This document shows, one piece after another, positions 30,571 to 31,238 of a stretch of DNA of 31,238 bases; position 1 is the first letter of the stretch; each line of letters opens with the position of its first letter. Under the pieces are notes generated by a model, which saw only the letters and a program-made list of their open reading frames with translations, had not been told where the DNA came from and ran no database searches. Source of the DNA: Chondrus crispus (Eukaryota > Rhodophyta > Florideophyceae > Gigartinales > Gigartinaceae). The stretch is from NCBI RefSeq assembly GCF_000350225.1, contig NW_005179003.1, positions 1 to 31,238 on the forward strand, read 5' to 3'. The translations under genes were made by a program, and so were the position numbers.

Positions 30571-31238
30571 GGGTCGCCCCGCACTCCTCCTCCTCCTCCT
30601 CCGCCTCGCCACTCTGGTACATCGCGCACTTCAGCGGCAGCTCACACTAGCCACCTGCCCCGTTCCAGTGGCGCGCCTCCCCGTCCGGCATGGGCGTCTG
30701 GCACATGCCCGCGCCAGGGCACTCGACGGGCCGCGGAGTGGCGGCCTACCCCGCGCGGGCGTCGTCGCGCGGGTGGCACGCGGCGCAGAAGTGGGTCCTG
30801 AAGAGGCAAACGTAGCGCGCTCGCGCAGCAGTAGCGGCACGCTTTGTTTGTCTCTCAATACCTTCCCGTCTGCGCTTCCGGTCTCTGTCACTCCTCGCAT
30901 CCACTGCCATACTCATACCGACCTGTCCTCCCACACCCCCGCGGGGACCCAACGATATCGCCACGCACCGACGTCTTCACGCCCTTGGCCTGCTGTCTTC
31001 TTCTATGCTATACTCATCGAGTTGAAATTCTCTCCGAAGACGAAAACGCCGGCAGAGTAACAAAGATGCAGCATGCACGTCGTGATGAGCCTCAACAAAT
31101 GCCCGTGCAACCATTGACCAATTTCTTCCGCAGTCGTTCCCAGCACCTTCCCGTGCATTCCAGCAGGGTCATCACAACCCACCAAGCCAGCACAGCTCCG
31201 ATCCCAATATCCCCACTCACCACAACCGCGCCTCCACT
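30571..31238. other. GC-rich end of the window without a supported gene
   Basis: Frames are open up to about 31060 on the plus strand, but the translation is Arg/Pro/Ala-rich and shows no domain. It could be the upstream region or first exon of a host gene beyond the window, but nothing seen here supports this. Confidence 0.4.

Noticed and set aside
30247..31060. Pro/His-rich secreted or structural protein
   Set aside because: Several frames on both strands are open across the same 16-bp and 110-bp repeats, so openness is not evidence of coding.

Overview
This window looks like eukaryotic nuclear DNA made almost entirely of transposable elements nested inside one another. The evidence is two LTR-retrotransposon superfamilies (Ty1/copia and a chromodomain Ty3/gypsy), a Mutator-like element (MULE) and two pogo/Tigger-type elements, all with eukaryotic hallmarks: TATA boxes in LTRs, initiator-tRNA priming, 5-bp and 9-bp target duplications, and a SWIM zinc finger. 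I see no bacterial operon, rRNA, tRNA or CRISPR. The species cannot be fixed from sequence alone. An alga, perhaps a red alga, is a low-confidence guess; an oomycete or a fungus is not excluded.

Layout. 1-192 is a run of perfect short hairpins. 584-2360 (minus) is a broken cysteine-rich gene of unknown family. A MULE (2361-5761, 9-bp target duplication AATCATCAA) sits at the upstream end of that gene. It carries a decayed minus-strand transposase gene that begins with a DnaJ-type J domain, and each end holds a ~30-bp-spaced array of a 13-bp motif. From 5822 a Tigger-like element starts, with only its helix-turn-helix start and C-terminal tail left. It is split by a copia element (LTRs 6663-7356 and 29230-29923, target duplication TATTA) and seems to end near 29970. 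Inside the copia leader is a pogo-type transposase (8302-9914). Inside the copia gag-pre-integrase region is a large Ty3/gypsy chromovirus (LTRs 11353-12398 and 25540-26441, target duplication TAATG). Inside that is a solo LTR of a related subfamily (19277-20298, target duplication GACGC). 29973-31238 holds short repeats and a GC-rich tandem repeat, with no gene I can support.

How the parts work together. Every element carries its own mobility functions: gag, protease, RT, RNase H and integrase for the LTR elements, and DDE-type transposases for the DNA elements. The chromovirus ends its polyprotein with an intact-looking chromodomain, then has about 5.2 kb of extra sequence before its 3' LTR, including a ~575-residue antisense reading frame that I do not recognise. 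All transposase and polyprotein genes except the copia pol segment 26473-29256 are broken by stops or frame changes. The target duplications give a clear order of events: Tigger-like, then copia, then chromovirus, then solo LTR; the MULE and the pogo insertion are separate events.
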